Below, one piece after another: positions 51,157 to 61,443 of a stretch of DNA of 64,000 nucleotides; the stretch's first letter is position 1, and every line of letters begins with the position of its first letter. Location of the stretch: NCBI RefSeq assembly GCF_900111805.1, contig NZ_FOJN01000015.1:51713-115712 (forward strand). Reading direction: 5' to 3'. The translations under genes were made by a program, and so were the position numbers. The stretch comes from Rhodococcoides kroppenstedtii (lineage in GTDB: Bacteria > Actinomycetota > Actinomycetes > Mycobacteriales > Mycobacteriaceae). A model generated the notes under the pieces. The model saw only the letters and a program-made list of their open reading frames with translations, had not been told where the DNA came from and did not search any database.

Positions 51157-54100
51157 TCAGCCGGCGGCGCGGGGCAGACGTTGCGAGATGACCGTGGTGA
51201 TGCCGTCGCCGCGCATGCTCACCCCGTACAGCGCGTCCGCGACCTCCATGGTCGGCTTCTGGTGCGTGATGACGATCAGCTGCGATTTCTCCCGCAGCTG
51301 CTCGAAGAGGGAGATCAGGCGTCGGAGGTTGGTGTCGTCGAGCGCCGCCTCCACCTCGTCCATCACGTAGAACGGGGACGGGCGAGCCCGGAAGATCGCG
51401 ACGAGCATCGCCACCGCCGTCAGCGACTTCTCCCCGCCGGAGAGCAGCGAGAGCCGCTTGACCTTCTTGCCCGGCGGCCGGGCCTCGACCTCGATGCCGG
51501 TGGTGAGCATGTCCGACGGGTCGGTCAGCACCAACCGTCCCTCGCCGCCGGGGAACAGCGTGGCGAACACTCCGACGAACTCCCGCTCGACGTCGGCGTA
51601 GGCGTCGGTGAACACCTGCAGGATCCGTGCGTCCACGTCCGCGACGACCCCCAGGAGGTCCTTCCGCGCACTCTTGACGTCCTCGAGCTGAGTGGAGAGA
51701 AAGTTGTAGCGCTCCTCGAGCGCGGCGAACTCCTCGAGCGCCAACGGGTTCACCTTGCCCAGGGTCGCCAGATCCCGCTCGGCCCGCTTGACGCGGCGTT
51801 CCTGCTCGGCGCGATCGAACGGCAGGGGCGCCGGACGGGTCACCTGCTCTCCCCGTTCCTTCGCCTGCTCGTACTCGGCGAGTTCGAGGTCGGTGGGCGG
51901 CAGGGTGACGTCGGGCCCGTACTCGGCGATCAGGTCGTCGGGAGCGATGGCGAACTGCTCGACGACGCCCTGTTCGAGCTGCTCGATCCGCAGCACGGCC
52001 TGCGCCTTGGCCACCTCGTCCCGATGCGCCGCGTCGGTCAGCTCCGCGACCCGGGCCGCCAGGGCGCGGACCTGCTCGCGGGTGCGCTCGACCTCGGCCG
52101 CGCGGTCGGTGCGGCGACGCGTCAGCTCGTCGCGGGTGGCGGCAGCATCGGCGACGACGAGTTCGAGCCGCTCCGTGAGGGCGGCACCGGACTCCGCCAC
52201 CGCGGCGGCGACGGCGGCCGAGCGGGCCCGCCGCGCCCGGGCGACCTCGGCGCGGGCGCGGGCCTCGCGCTCGATCCGCGCCTGACGACGCAGGCCCTCC
52301 GCCCGGCCCCGCACGGACGCGGCGCGTTCCTCCGCCGTCCGCAGGGCCAGTCGTGCCTCGACCTCCACCGCGCGCACCTCGGTGACGGCGGCGGCTGCCT
52401 CCTCGCGGGCGAGGGCCCACTCCTCCCCGGCGTCCCCGTCGTCCCCGTCACCGGCGGCGTCGTCCTCGGCGAGCCGCACCCGTTCCTCGTGCTCGGCGAG
52501 CGCGGCCGCGGCCTCGTCGCGCTGCTCCTCCACCCGCCGACGCTGCTCGCGGAGGCGATCAACGTCCTGCTGCGCCACCCGGGCGACCTGACCGAGCCGG
52601 CCGAGCTGCTCGTAGACGGCGGACATGGCCGCGTCGGACTCGGTGAGGGCGGCGAGTGCCTGCTCGGCGACCTCCCGGCGGTCCGCCTGTTCGGCGAGCG
52701 CGCCGGACAACGCCGCCAGTGCTTCCCCGACCCGGCGCTCGTACTCGGCCAGCTCGGCCGTGGACTCGTCGATGGTGGCCTGGACCTCGAGGGAACTCGG
52801 CCGGCGATCGGAGCCGCCGGTGACCCACCCGTGGCCGAGCAGGTCGCCCCGCCGGGTGACGGCGCGGGCGCGGGGATCGGTGTCGACGACGGCGGCCGCC
52901 TCGGCTGCCGTCTCGACGATGCGGACGTCCGCGAGCAGCGACGCGACGGCCCCGCGGACCGCGTCGCCGGCGGTCACGACGGACAGTGCCGACACCCCCG
53001 GCACGGTCCCGTCGTCCTGCCCGTCGCGTCCCGCCCCGGAACCGTCGGTCGACGACGCGGTGCGGTGGACGATGGCCGCGCGGCCCCCGTCGTCGTCGCG
53101 CAGGACCCGCAGCGCTTCGTGGGCGCGGTCGCCGGACGAGACCACGACGGCGTCCGCGCCGGCACCGAGCGCGGCGGCCACGGCCACCTCGTACCCGGCC
53201 GCGACGGTGAGATGGTCGCCGAGCCGTCCGCCGTCCGCCAGGCCTCGGTCGGCCAGCCATGCGCCCCCGTCGCCGCGGTCGAGCGTGGTCTCGAGGGCCT
53301 CGATGCGGGCGCGCAGCGACGCGACGCGGTGCGCGGCCTCCCGCTCCTGCGCCTGCAGTTCGGCCACGCGCGCGTCGGCGCGCGCCGCGGCGTCGACGGC
53401 ACGCTCGTGCTGCAGGTCCAGCCCGGCTTCGCCGGCATCGAGCTCGCCGACGCGGTCCTGCACGGTCTCGAATTCCGTGCGGGCCTCGTCTCCGCGCGAC
53501 GTCGCCTCCTCGATGGCGGCCGAGAGTCGGGTCAGCTCGGCGTCGTGGGACTCGACCCGCGCCCGCAGACCGTCGAGGCGGCCGGCCAAGCGCGCCAACC
53601 CTTCGCGGCGGTCGGCGACGGCCCGCACCGCGGCGGCGTGCGCACGGTCGGCGTCGGCGGCGGCGGCCTCACGCTCGGACAACGCGTCCCGGGCGGCGTC
53701 GAGCGCCTCGCGCGCGATCTCGACGGCCTCCGCGAGCCGCTCCTCTTCCTCCGCCATCTCCTCGGCGCGCTCGTCGAGTTCGTCGGGATCGGGCCCGCCG
53801 CGATCGTCCGCCGCGCCGTCGAGATGGCGCGCCCGCTCGGTGGCGATGCGCACCGTGGCGCTCACCCGTTCCGCCAGCGCGGAGAGCTCGAACCACCCGG
53901 CTGCGGCCGCCTCGGCACTGGGGGTGAGCTGGGCCAGTTCGGCTTCCGCTCGCGCGAGGACCGCCTCGCCCTCGGCGAGCGCGTCGGCGACGGCGGCCTG
54001 CTCGGTGCGGATGCGGTCCTCGTCGCGGGTCTGTTCCGCCAGTTCCCGACGCCGGGTCACCAGATCGTCCGCCGCGAGACGGAGGCGGGCGTCGCGCAGA

Positions 54101-54762
54101 TCGGCCTGCACGGTCTGCGCCCGGCGCGCGACCTCGGCCTGCCGACCGAGCGGCTTGAGCTGGCGACGCAGTTCGGTGGTGAGGTCGGTCAGCCGAGCGA
54201 GGTTGGCCTGCATCGCATCCAGCTTGCGAAGCGCCTTCTCCTTGCGCTTGCGGTGTTTGAGGACACCGGCGGCCTCCTCGATGAAGGCACGGCGGTCTTC
54301 CGGCCGCGACTCGAGAATGGCGGCGAGACGGCCCTGGCCGACGATGACGTGCATCTCACGGCCGATGCCGGAGTCGCTGAGCAGCTCCTGGACGTCCATC
54401 AAGCGGCAGGAAGATCCGTTGATCTCGTACTCCCCGGCCCCGTCGCGGAACATTCGCCGCGTGATGGAGACCTCGGAGTAGTCGATCGGCAACGCACCGT
54501 CGGCGTTGTCGATGGTCAGCGTCACCTCGGCACGCCCCAAGGCCGCCCGGCCGGACGTGCCGGCGAAGATGACGTCCTCCATCTTCCCGCCGCGCAGGGC
54601 CTTGGCGCCCTGCTCACCCATCACCCAGGTGAGGGCGTCGACCACGTTGGACTTGCCGGAACCGTTGGGCCCGACGACGCAGGTGATGCCCGGCTCGAAG
54701 CGCAGGGTGGTCGCGGACGCGAAGGACTTGAAGCCCTTGAGCGTGAGACTCTTCAGGTGCAC
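51157..54762 (-). CDS. smc: Chromosome segregation protein SMC
   Basis: A 1201-residue condensin ATPase that organises and segregates the chromosome with ScpA and ScpB. Walker A is [16 protein letters not shown] near residue 35. Two long coiled coils (about 170-500 and 670-1000) flank the hinge (about 510-660). The C-terminal head has the signature [16 protein letters not shown] and Walker [13 protein letters not shown]. It lies between acyP and ftsY as in mycobacteria. A very long frame on the opposite strand is a composition artefact. Confidence 0.98.
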   Translation of the reverse strand: MHLKSLTLKGFKSFASATTLRFEPGITCVVGPNGSGKSNVVDALTWVMGEQGAKALRGGKMEDVIFAGTSGRAALGRAEVTLTIDNADGALPIDYSEVSITRRMFRDGAGEYEINGSSCRLMDVQELLSDSGIGREMHVIVGQGRLAAILESRPEDRRAFIEEAAGVLKHRKRKEKALRKLDAMQANLARLTDLTTELRRQLKPLGRQAEVARRAQTVQADLRDARLRLAADDLVTRRRELAEQTRDEDRIRTEQAAVADALAEGEAVLARAEAELAQLTPSAEAAAAGWFELSALAERVSATVRIATERARHLDGAADDRGGPDPDELDERAEEMAEEEERLAEAVEIAREALDAARDALSEREAAAADADRAHAAAVRAVADRREGLARLAGRLDGLRARVESHDAELTRLSAAIEEATSRGDEARTEFETVQDRVGELDAGEAGLDLQHERAVDAAARADARVAELQAQEREAAHRVASLRARIEALETTLDRGDGGAWLADRGLADGGRLGDHLTVAAGYEVAVAAALGAGADAVVVSSGDRAHEALRVLRDDDGGRAAIVHRTASSTDGSGAGRDGQDDGTVPGVSALSVVTAGDAVRGAVASLLADVRIVETAAEAAAVVDTDPRARAVTRRGDLLGHGWVTGGSDRRPSSLEVQATIDESTAELAEYERRVGEALAALSGALAEQADRREVAEQALAALTESDAAMSAVYEQLGRLGQVARVAQQDVDRLREQRRRVEEQRDEAAAALAEHEERVRLAEDDAAGDGDDGDAGEEWALAREEAAAAVTEVRAVEVEARLALRTAEERAASVRGRAEGLRRQARIEREARARAEVARARRARSAAVAAAVAESGAALTERLELVVADAAATRDELTRRRTDRAAEVERTREQVRALAARVAELTDAAHRDEVAKAQAVLRIEQLEQGVVEQFAIAPDDLIAEYGPDVTLPPTDLELAEYEQAKERGEQVTRPAPLPFDRAEQERRVKRAERDLATLGKVNPLALEEFAALEERYNFLSTQLEDVKSARKDLLGVVADVDARILQVFTDAYADVEREFVGVFATLFPGGEGRLVLTDPSDMLTTGIEVEARPPGKKVKRLSLLSGGEKSLTAVAMLVAIFRARPSPFYVMDEVEAALDDTNLRRLISLFEQLREKSQLIVITHQKPTMEVADALYGVSMRGDGITTVISQRLPRAAG

Positions 54763-54844
54763 GGCTGCCTCGGCCCCGTGTCCCGTACGGCAGCGCGCAC
54801 GCGCGTCGGGTACGCGGATTCGGTCGGAGGCACGGCTGAGCAGC

Positions 54845-55135
54845 CTACCGCTCGACGAAGCCCGACAGGCCGCCCCGCGCGGGACCGCGGCTGTCCACCA
54901 CGGTGGTCACCGAACCGGGCGTCGCGTCGGACCGCAGCGCGGCGAGCAGCGCGTCGAGTCGATCGCTCGGCCCCTCCGCGACCACGTGCACCCGGCCGTC
55001 GGCGGTGTTGGTGGCCGAGCCGACCAGGCCGAGTTCGAGCGCCTGGGAGCGGGTCCACCACCTGAAGCCGACGCCCTGGACGGTGCCGTGCACCCAGGCG
55101 TCGAGACGCTGGTCCTCCGCCGACGGGCTGCTCAT
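54845..55135 (-). CDS. acyP: Acylphosphatase
   Basis: A 96-residue enzyme hydrolysing acyl phosphates. The catalytic loop [16 protein letters not shown] (Arg) and the asparagine in [17 protein letters not shown] are intact. The ATG at 55135 overlaps the OsmC stop by four bases. It precedes smc by 82 bases. Confidence 0.95.
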   Translation of the reverse strand: MSSPSAEDQRLDAWVHGTVQGVGFRWWTRSQALELGLVGSATNTADGRVHVVAEGPSDRLDALLAALRSDATPGSVTTVVDSRGPARGGLSGFVER

Positions 55136-55542
55136 CCGTCGACCGCCACCGTGAGGTCGATCTCGGTGCCGGCCTTCAGGGTGCGTCCGACGGTGCAGAC
55201 CTTGTCGACGGCCTTGGTGACCACGGTGAGCAACCGCTCCTGCGCCTCGGCGTCCAGCTCGCTGAGATCGACCTCGAGGATCTCCTCGAGCCGCGGGTAG
55301 ACCTCGTTCTCCCGGTCCGCGGCACCCGAGACGCGCACGGTCGCGTCGTAGTTCTCGCCGAGTCGACGCGCGAGGGGCCGATCCGAACTCATCCCGGTGC
55401 ATGCGGCGAGCGCGATCTTCAGCAGCTCGCCGGGGGTGAAGACGCCGGGGACGTCCTCGGACCCGATCAGCACCTCCGCCCCGCGGTCGCTCTTGCCCGT
55501 GTAGCGGCGGGTGCCGGTGCGCTCGACCCAGAGTTCAGCCAT
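55132..55542 (-). CDS. OsmC/Ohr family protein (Rv2923c-like)
   Basis: A 136-residue OsmC-fold protein; relatives reduce organic hydroperoxides using two cysteines. The first is in LAACTGMSSD, and the second in DKVCTVGRTLK, both where OsmC proteins have them. A thiol peroxidase role is therefore plausible. It is translationally coupled to acyP, the order found in mycobacteria. Confidence 0.88.
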   Translation of the reverse strand: MAELWVERTGTRRYTGKSDRGAEVLIGSEDVPGVFTPGELLKIALAACTGMSSDRPLARRLGENYDATVRVSGAADRENEVYPRLEEILEVDLSELDAEAQERLLTVVTKAVDKVCTVGRTLKAGTEIDLTVAVDG

Positions 55543-55562
55543 GGCCCGATCGTAGGGGGTGG

Positions 55563-57947
55563 TCAGATCAGCTCGCGTCGGGTCATCCACCGCATGATCG
55601 GCCAGCCGAGGAATACCGGGATCCAGCACGTGAGCACCCGGTAGAGCAGAACCGACGGCACGGCCACCGCCGCGGGGAGTCCGAAGGCGGCGAGGCCGCC
55701 GATCAGCGCCGCCTCCACCGCACCGACGCCGCCCGGCGTGGGTGCGGCCGAGGCCAGGGTTCCGCCGATCATCGTGACCACCGTGACGGTGACGAAGGTG
55801 GTGCCGCCGCCGAAGGCCTGCACACTCACCCAGAGCGCCGCGGCGGCACCGAGCGTCGTGGCCGCGCAGCCGGCGACGATGAGGGCGAATCGGCCGGGGC
55901 TGCGCGCCAGCTCCCGCAGATCCGCCCACACCTCGGCCAGTTGCGGCCGTACCGCCGTCCGGAGGAATCGCCGGAGCGTGGGGACGAACAGGAAGGCGCC
56001 GAGCGCGCCGAACGCGACGCCGGCCACGAGATAGAGGATGGTCGCGCCGGGAACGAAGCGCGTGATGTCGGCCGTCTGGCCCGCCGCCACGGAGAACGCA
56101 ACGAGCAGCGTGACGTGGGCGATGACCTGCACCAGCTGCTGTAGCGCGACCGCCGCGGTGGACCGCGCCACCGACACGCCGCCCTTCTGCAGGAACCGCA
56201 CCGAGAGGGCGAGCCCGCCGACGCCTGCCGGGGTCGTGGTCGCGGCGAACGTGTTGGCCACCTGCATGACCGTCGTGTGCCAGTAGCTCACGAGCCCGCT
56301 CGCACACGCCCACAGAGCGGCCGCGGCTCCGAAGTACGTCGCGCCGGAGATCACGAGTCCCAGTGCGGCCCAACCCCAGTCGATCGACCGCAGTTCCGTC
56401 GCGAAGGTCGGCAACTGCCCGACGAACGGATACGCCACGTAGACGAGCGCGATGAGCAGGACCAGCTGGATGATCTGGTTACGGGAGAACCGGGTGACCT
56501 GCTCGGCGGTGATGGTGCCGATGCCGGTCCGCGCGGCCACCGTGTCGCGGGTGGCGGTCATGAGGGCCTTGGCGTCCGGGACCTCGTCCCGGACGAGGCG
56601 GGGTATCGCCGACGGGGTCAGGCGGCGCGACGCCCCCACCACGTCCGTCGGGCCCAACCTGTCCAGGGCGGCGTCGACGGCGGCGTCCGGGCCGACCAGG
56701 GCCGCCGAGGTCAGAAGCAACTGCGCGGCATCGGAGCGCAGTCGCGCCGGGGACGCGCCCAGCTCGGCGGTGCCGAACCCGTCCAGCAGCGCGGTGCCGT
56801 CGACGTCGATCCGGACGTCGGACGCGCGCAGCGAGCCGTGGGCGATCTGCCGGGCACGAAGGACGCCGAGGGTCCGCCACAACGCGACGACGTCTCGGTC
56901 GCGTCCCGGTTCGAGTGGACGACCGCGGGCCACGCTGTGGGCGTAGAGGACCCAGCCGCGGCCCAGGTCCGCCACCGCGGTGGGGGTGATGGCGGACACA
57001 CCGAGCGCGTCGACGGCGATGCCCATGAGCGCGCGGTGTTCCACCGCGCGGCGCTGCGAGGCGTGCAGCGGAGCGTTCTCGTTGGGCCGAAGGGTCACGA
57101 TGCGTCGGGCGTACCGGAGCGCGCCCCGGCTGCGCTGGTTGGGGCCGAAGAGTTCGACCACGGCGCCCGGGCCGGCGGCGCCCGTGTCCGCGGACAGCAG
57201 CAGCGGACCCAGGCCGGCGGGGCGCAGGACGGTCAGCGCGGAGACCGACACGCCGCGGCGTTCCAGTTCGCGGACCGCACGGTCGAGCGGCACCTCGAGG
57301 GCCGGGGTCCCCACCACCCACACCACCAGTGACCCGGCGAGCCAACCGACCGAGAGGCCGATCAGCGACCGGGCGGGAACCACGGTGCTGACCACGAGGT
57401 GGATCGGGACGAACGCGAGGAGCAGGAACCACCAGGCCCGACGCCACCGAGCCGGCAGGCCGGGCCCCGACACGGTGAGCACGGCGGCCACGATGGCAAT
57501 CCATCGCGGGTCGTCGAGAACCTGGGAGGCGAGAGTGTCCAGCCGGGTGGATTCGTCGATGTGCCAGCCGGGCGCGGAAATGCCACTGGGGCTGATCGAG
57601 AGCGACAGCGCCGCGAGCGCCGCCGCGGCGAGGTACCCACCGAGCAGACGCCACCGCCGTGCCGCGACCAGGCCGGCGAGCACCGTGAACGGCAACGCGA
57701 GAATGGCGATGCTGTAGACGAGGTAGACGGCGTTGGACTGGCTCGGGGTGAGAACGCCGACGATGTCGGAGATCGACCGCTCGAGGGCCATCCACTGGCT
57801 GCGCGTGATCACCGACCCCACGATCACGAGGCCGAGGAACACGGCGGACGCGACGACCCGCAGGATGTCGCTCGTACGACGGGTCAACGGTTGCAACACG
57901 TTCCCGTGCACCGGGATCTGGCGTCCGTCGACCAACACGCTGGTCAA
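55563..57947 (-). CDS. LPG-synthase-type (UPF0104) membrane protein with internal kinase-like segment
   Basis: About 794 residues. Around seven N-terminal helices (to residue 220) are followed by a soluble segment (about 230-520) and a C-terminal polytopic domain (about 535-790) of the lysylphosphatidylglycerol-synthase transmembrane type (VANTFAATTTPAGVGGLALS, ASAAPTPGGVGAVEAALIGG). The soluble part ends HGSLRASDVRIDVDGTALLDGFG, split here as HGSLRASDVRID and TALLDGFG, which mimics the HRD and DFG loops of kinases but lacks the catalytic Asp. No aminoacyl-transferase (MprF catalytic) domain is present. A TTG at 57947 is used to keep LTSVLVDGR; a GTG at 57938 is an alternative. Confidence 0.78.
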   Translation of the reverse strand: MTSVLVDGRQIPVHGNVLQPLTRRTSDILRVVASAVFLGLVIVGSVITRSQWMALERSISDIVGVLTPSQSNAVYLVYSIAILALPFTVLAGLVAARRWRLLGGYLAAAALAALSLSISPSGISAPGWHIDESTRLDTLASQVLDDPRWIAIVAAVLTVSGPGLPARWRRAWWFLLLAFVPIHLVVSTVVPARSLIGLSVGWLAGSLVVWVVGTPALEVPLDRAVRELERRGVSVSALTVLRPAGLGPLLLSADTGAAGPGAVVELFGPNQRSRGALRYARRIVTLRPNENAPLHASQRRAVEHRALMGIAVDALGVSAITPTAVADLGRGWVLYAHSVARGRPLEPGRDRDVVALWRTLGVLRARQIAHGSLRASDVRIDVDGTALLDGFGTAELGASPARLRSDAAQLLLTSAALVGPDAAVDAALDRLGPTDVVGASRRLTPSAIPRLVRDEVPDAKALMTATRDTVAARTGIGTITAEQVTRFSRNQIIQLVLLIALVYVAYPFVGQLPTFATELRSIDWGWAALGLVISGATYFGAAAALWACASGLVSYWHTTVMQVANTFAATTTPAGVGGLALSVRFLQKGGVSVARSTAAVALQQLVQVIAHVTLLVAFSVAAGQTADITRFVPGATILYLVAGVAFGALGAFLFVPTLRRFLRTAVRPQLAEVWADLRELARSPGRFALIVAGCAATTLGAAAALWVSVQAFGGGTTFVTVTVVTMIGGTLASAAPTPGGVGAVEAALIGGLAAFGLPAAVAVPSVLLYRVLTCWIPVFLGWPIMRWMTRRELI

Positions 57948-57987
57948 CCTAACCCGGGCGAGCGCCTCGAAGCCGCAGGCAGGCAGG

Positions 57988-58713
57988 TCAGACCTGGAAC
58001 CGGTAGCCCATCCCGGCCTCGGTGAGCAGGTGCCGGGGATGCGACGGATCCGCTTCGAGCTTGCGACGGAGTTGGCCGAGATAGACACGGAGATAGTGCG
58101 TTTCCGACTCGTACGCCGGCCCCCACACCTGCCGGAGCACCTCCTTCTGGCTCACCAGTCGTCCACGGTGCCGCACGAGCATCTCGAGCATCCCCCACTC
58201 CGTCGGCGTGAGGTGCACTGCCGCGCCGTCCCTGGTGACCGTCTTCGCCGTGAGGTCGACGGTGAACGAGTCGGTCTCCACCACCGGCTCCGCATCCCCC
58301 GACGCGCCGACCGCCCCGCGACGGACCGCCGCCCGCAGGCGCGCGAGGAACTCGTCCATGCCGAACGGCTTGGTCACGTAGTCGTCCGCGCCGGCGTCCA
58401 GGGCGTCGACCTTGTCCGCCGAATCGGTCCGCGCCGAGAGCACCACGACCGGCACCGTCGTCCACCCCCGCAGTCCGGCGAGCACCTCGAGCCCGTCCAG
58501 GTCCGGCAGTCCGAGATCGAGCACCACCACGTCCGGCTTGGTGTCCGCCGCCGCACGCAACGCTCCGGCGCCCGTGGTCGCCGTCGTGACGTCGTACCCA
58601 CGGACACCGAGGTTGATGCGCAGCGCCCGCACCAGCCCCGGCTCGTCGTCGACCACGAGCACGCGCGTACGCGGCGGCGCGTCGCCGGCCGCGGAGGACT
58701 GTCCCGAGGTCAC
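57988..58713 (-). CDS. kdpE: KdpE-like OmpR-family response regulator
   Basis: A 241-residue regulator. The receiver domain has VLVVDDEPGLVRALRINL, the phosphoacceptor in VVVLDLGLPDLDGLEV and DYVTKPFGMDE, all closest in character to KdpE. The C-terminal winged helix (about 145-241) includes LTPTEWGMLEMLVRHRG and THYLRVYLGQLRRKLE. No kdpD kinase or kdpFABC genes are adjacent, so it is an orphan here and the symbol reflects similarity only. The LPG-type membrane gene follows after 40 bases. Confidence 0.82.
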   Translation of the reverse strand: MTSGQSSAAGDAPPRTRVLVVDDEPGLVRALRINLGVRGYDVTTATTGAGALRAAADTKPDVVVLDLGLPDLDGLEVLAGLRGWTTVPVVVLSARTDSADKVDALDAGADDYVTKPFGMDEFLARLRAAVRRGAVGASGDAEPVVETDSFTVDLTAKTVTRDGAAVHLTPTEWGMLEMLVRHRGRLVSQKEVLRQVWGPAYESETHYLRVYLGQLRRKLEADPSHPRHLLTEAGMGYRFQV

Positions 58714-58765
58714 GGGTCCATCATGGCCGAACCGGGGACGGGAACCGGACTCGTTTGCGCGTTCC

Positions 58766-59650
58766 TTACGCGCGTCGCACCCGCGGACGCGGCTGACACC
58801 CGGGACAGCTGAACGACGAGCGGTTCATGAACTTTTCCCGCCGGATGGGTGCGCCGCAACGCGGGCACGGCAGGCCCTCCTGCCCGTAGGCCGCGAGGGA
58901 CCGATCGAAGTACCCGGACTGACCGTTGACGTTGACGTAGAGCGCATCGAACGACGTTCCGCCCTGGGCCAGGGCCTCCCCCATCACGGCGTGGGCGTGG
59001 TGCAGCACCCGCCGCAGGGCCGGCCGGGTGAGCGAATCGGTCAGACGGGCACCGTGGATCTTGCTGCGCCACAACGACTCGTCGGCGTAGATGTTGCCGA
59101 CGCCCGAGACGACGGTCTGGTCGAGCAGGGCACGTTTGATCTCGGTGTGCTTGCCGCGCATCGTCGCCACCACCTGCTCGACGTCGAACAGCGGATCCAG
59201 CGGATCGCGCGCGATGTGCGCGACCGGCGCGGGCACCGGGGTGCCGCCGGAATCGACCAGATCCGCCACGGCCCACCCACCGAAGGTCCGTTGATCGACG
59301 AAGCGCAGTTCGCGGTCGTCGCCGAGGTCGACGCGGATGCGCAGGTGCTTCTCGGCGGGCGCGCTGGTGGGCTGCACGAGCATCTGCCCGCTCATACCGA
59401 GGTGGACCACGATGGCGTCGGCGCGCGCGAGGTCGCCGCCGGGGGGCGCGACCACCAGCCAGAGATACTTGCCGCGCCGATCGACCGCGCGCACCTCGGT
59501 TCCGGCGAGCCGGGCCTCGAGGTCCAGGCTGCCGAGCTCGTGCCGCCGCGCCGCGCGCGGATGAAGCACCTCGACGCGGTGCAACACGGAACCGACGACG
59601 TGATCGTCCAGACCACGCCGTACGACCTCGACCTCGGGCAGCTCGGGCAC
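58766..59650 (-). CDS. mutM: Formamidopyrimidine-DNA glycosylase
   Basis: A 294-residue bifunctional glycosylase/AP lyase removing 8-oxoguanine. The GTG at 59650 is chosen because the next residues [13 protein letters not shown] contain the N-terminal proline nucleophile. [12 protein letters not shown] (helix-two-turn-helix) and a zinc finger CPRCG...CPGC near the C-terminus are intact. It begins seven bases after the rnc stop, the order seen in mycobacteria (rnc-fpg). Confidence 0.96.
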   Translation of the reverse strand: MPELPEVEVVRRGLDDHVVGSVLHRVEVLHPRAARRHELGSLDLEARLAGTEVRAVDRRGKYLWLVVAPPGGDLARADAIVVHLGMSGQMLVQPTSAPAEKHLRIRVDLGDDRELRFVDQRTFGGWAVADLVDSGGTPVPAPVAHIARDPLDPLFDVEQVVATMRGKHTEIKRALLDQTVVSGVGNIYADESLWRSKIHGARLTDSLTRPALRRVLHHAHAVMGEALAQGGTSFDALYVNVNGQSGYFDRSLAAYGQEGLPCPRCGAPIRREKFMNRSSFSCPGCQPRPRVRRA

Positions 59651-59657
59651 CGGCGGG

Positions 59658-60440
59658 TCAGATCCCGGGGGCGGTCGGCGCGGTACCGACGCCGCCCGCG
59701 GGCACCGCCGCGGCCCCGTCGGACAGGTCGTTCCACGCGGTGCCGGCAGCGCGTTGCTCGGCTTCCTTCTTGGTCCGGCCGACACCGGTACCGAAGGGGG
59801 TGCCGCCGACGAGAACCGTGGCGGTGAACTCCTTGTCGTGGTCCGGCCCGGTCGCGGAGATCTCGTAGACCGGCACACCCAGACCCTTCACCGCGGTGAG
59901 TTCCTGCAGGCTGGTCTTCCAGTCGAGTCCGGCACCCAGACGTGGACCACGCTCGAGCAGGTCCTCGAACAGGCGCAGGACCACCTCGCGTGCCGTGTCG
60001 ATGCCGTGCTGGACGTGGATCGCACCGAGCAGGGATTCCATCCCGTCGGCCAGAATGGACGGCTTGTCCCGTCCGCCCGTCATCTCCTCGCCCTTGCCCA
60101 GGCGCAGGTGCGCACCGAGGCCGCCGTCGCCGAGCCCGCGGGCGACCTCGGCGAGGGCGTGCATGTTGACCACGCTGGCGCGGATCTTGGCCAGCTCGCC
60201 CTCGGACTTGTCCGGGTGCGTGGTGTACAGCTTCTCGGTGATCGACAGCCCCAGCACCGAGTCACCGAGGAATTCGAGGCGCTCGTTGGTGGGCAGACCC
60301 CCGTGCTCGTACGCGTACGAACGGTGGGTCAGCGCCAGTTCGAGAAGTTCGGGGTGCACCGAAACGCCGAGAGCGGCGAGAAGCGATGCGTGCTCGCTCT
60401 CACCGCTCTCGGGCGACGGCGTCGTGATCTGGTCGGTCAC
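59658..60440 (-). CDS. rnc: Ribonuclease III
   Basis: A 260-residue double-strand-specific endonuclease for rRNA processing. The signature [13 protein letters not shown] spans about residues 52-64 with catalytic acidic residues, and Asp132/Glu135-type residues are in [14 protein letters not shown]-terminal dsRNA-binding domain (about 165-240) and a short Pro/Ala tail follow. It is 13 bases downstream of rpmF. Confidence 0.97.
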   Translation of the reverse strand: MTDQITTPSPESGESEHASLLAALGVSVHPELLELALTHRSYAYEHGGLPTNERLEFLGDSVLGLSITEKLYTTHPDKSEGELAKIRASVVNMHALAEVARGLGDGGLGAHLRLGKGEEMTGGRDKPSILADGMESLLGAIHVQHGIDTAREVVLRLFEDLLERGPRLGAGLDWKTSLQELTAVKGLGVPVYEISATGPDHDKEFTATVLVGGTPFGTGVGRTKKEAEQRAAGTAWNDLSDGAAAVPAGGVGTAPTAPGI

Positions 60441-60453
60441 GATCGATGCTCGA

Positions 60454-60636
60454 TCAGACAGCCGCGGAGACCTGGCGACCCTTGTAGGTGCCGCAGTTCG
60501 GGCACACCGTGTGGGGCAGGGTCTTCTCGCCGCAGCCGCGGTTGGGGCACGAGATCAGCGTGGGTGCAGTGGTCTTCCACTGGCTGCGTCGCGAACGGGT
60601 GTTGGACCGCGACATCTTGCGCTTCGGGACAGCCAC
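60454..60636 (-). CDS. rpmF: 50S ribosomal protein L32
   Basis: A 60-residue protein starting [20 protein letters not shown], with two zinc-binding cysteine pairs ([10 protein letters not shown] and [12 protein letters not shown]), so it is the zinc-containing C+ form. It sits between yceD and rnc, the usual order. Confidence 0.97.
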   Translation of the reverse strand: MAVPKRKMSRSNTRSRRSQWKTTAPTLISCPNRGCGEKTLPHTVCPNCGTYKGRQVSAAV

Positions 60637-60743
60637 TTCTACTTCTCCTCGTACTCGGTCTTACTGCGTTGTCGGACGTGCTGCCCTGTCGGGAGCACTG
60701 CTTGTCGGTGCTGGTCGCACGGGCGCGCAAAACGCCTGCGGAC

Positions 60744-61319
60744 CTAGGTATCGGAGCTCTGATCCTGCAGCTTGGCTGCCAGACCGGCCCAGCGAGGATC
60801 AATTGTCTCATGCGCATGCCCGGGTTCCGCAATCGACAGGCGGATGCCGCATTCCGGGCACAGCCCCTGGCAGTCCTCGCTGCACAGCGGCCGGAGCGGC
60901 AACGTGAGACCCGCCACGTCGACGATCAGCGGCTCGAGATCGGCCGCGTCGTCCTCGACCCGGTAGACGTCGTCCGCGTCCGTCGTCTCGTCGGTCACGC
61001 TGTCGGGATACGCGAACAGCTCGGTCAGGTGGAGCTGGACGTGCGAGGTGAACGGCTCCAGGCAACGGGAGCACTCGCCCACGGTGTCGGCATCGACGGT
61101 GCCGCTGACCAACACACCCTCGGTGACGGACTCCAGCCGCAGATCGAGGTCGAGGTCCGCCCCCTCCGGCACCGCGATCAGGTCGAGCCCGATCCGCGAC
61201 GGAGCGGGCACCGTACGTTGCACCGGCATCATCGATCCACCACGCCGTCCGAGACGACGGGTGTCCACCACCAGCTCCGAGACGGGGCCAGTGGAACGGG
61301 AACGAGCGGCGGAAGACAA
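60744..61319 (-). CDS. YceD/DUF177 family protein
   Basis: A 191-residue protein of the family encoded before rpmF in most bacteria and implicated in 23S rRNA accumulation. It carries the cysteine motifs ECSRCLEPF and CSEDCQGLCPECG, which probably bind zinc. The TTG at 61319 is proposed as start because AAAGG lies seven bases upstream and the sequence SSAARSRSTGPVSELVVDT follows; a longer reading lacks a ribosome site. Confidence 0.87.
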   Translation of the reverse strand: MSSAARSRSTGPVSELVVDTRRLGRRGGSMMPVQRTVPAPSRIGLDLIAVPEGADLDLDLRLESVTEGVLVSGTVDADTVGECSRCLEPFTSHVQLHLTELFAYPDSVTDETTDADDVYRVEDDAADLEPLIVDVAGLTLPLRPLCSEDCQGLCPECGIRLSIAEPGHAHETIDPRWAGLAAKLQDQSSDT

Positions 61320-61443
61320 CGAACGACCTTTCGAGAACAGAAGTACAGGAGCCTGCCGCACGGGCGGTGCGGGCAACCACTCCACGGTACGGGAGCGAAC
61401 CGCCCCGTTCAACTTCGGTCGCGTCGGAGAGGGCCTCGTCGAC

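Noticed and set aside
51067..55065. A 1332-residue plus-strand reading frame opposite smc
   Set aside because: No recognisable domain. High third-position GC on the minus strand removes stops from this antisense frame, and the minus strand encodes intact SMC.
57930..57950. An IdeR-like half-site (TTAGGTT on the minus strand) at the start of the LPG-type gene
   Set aside because: Only the first seven positions match the consensus and it overlaps the proposed start codon, so chance is likely.
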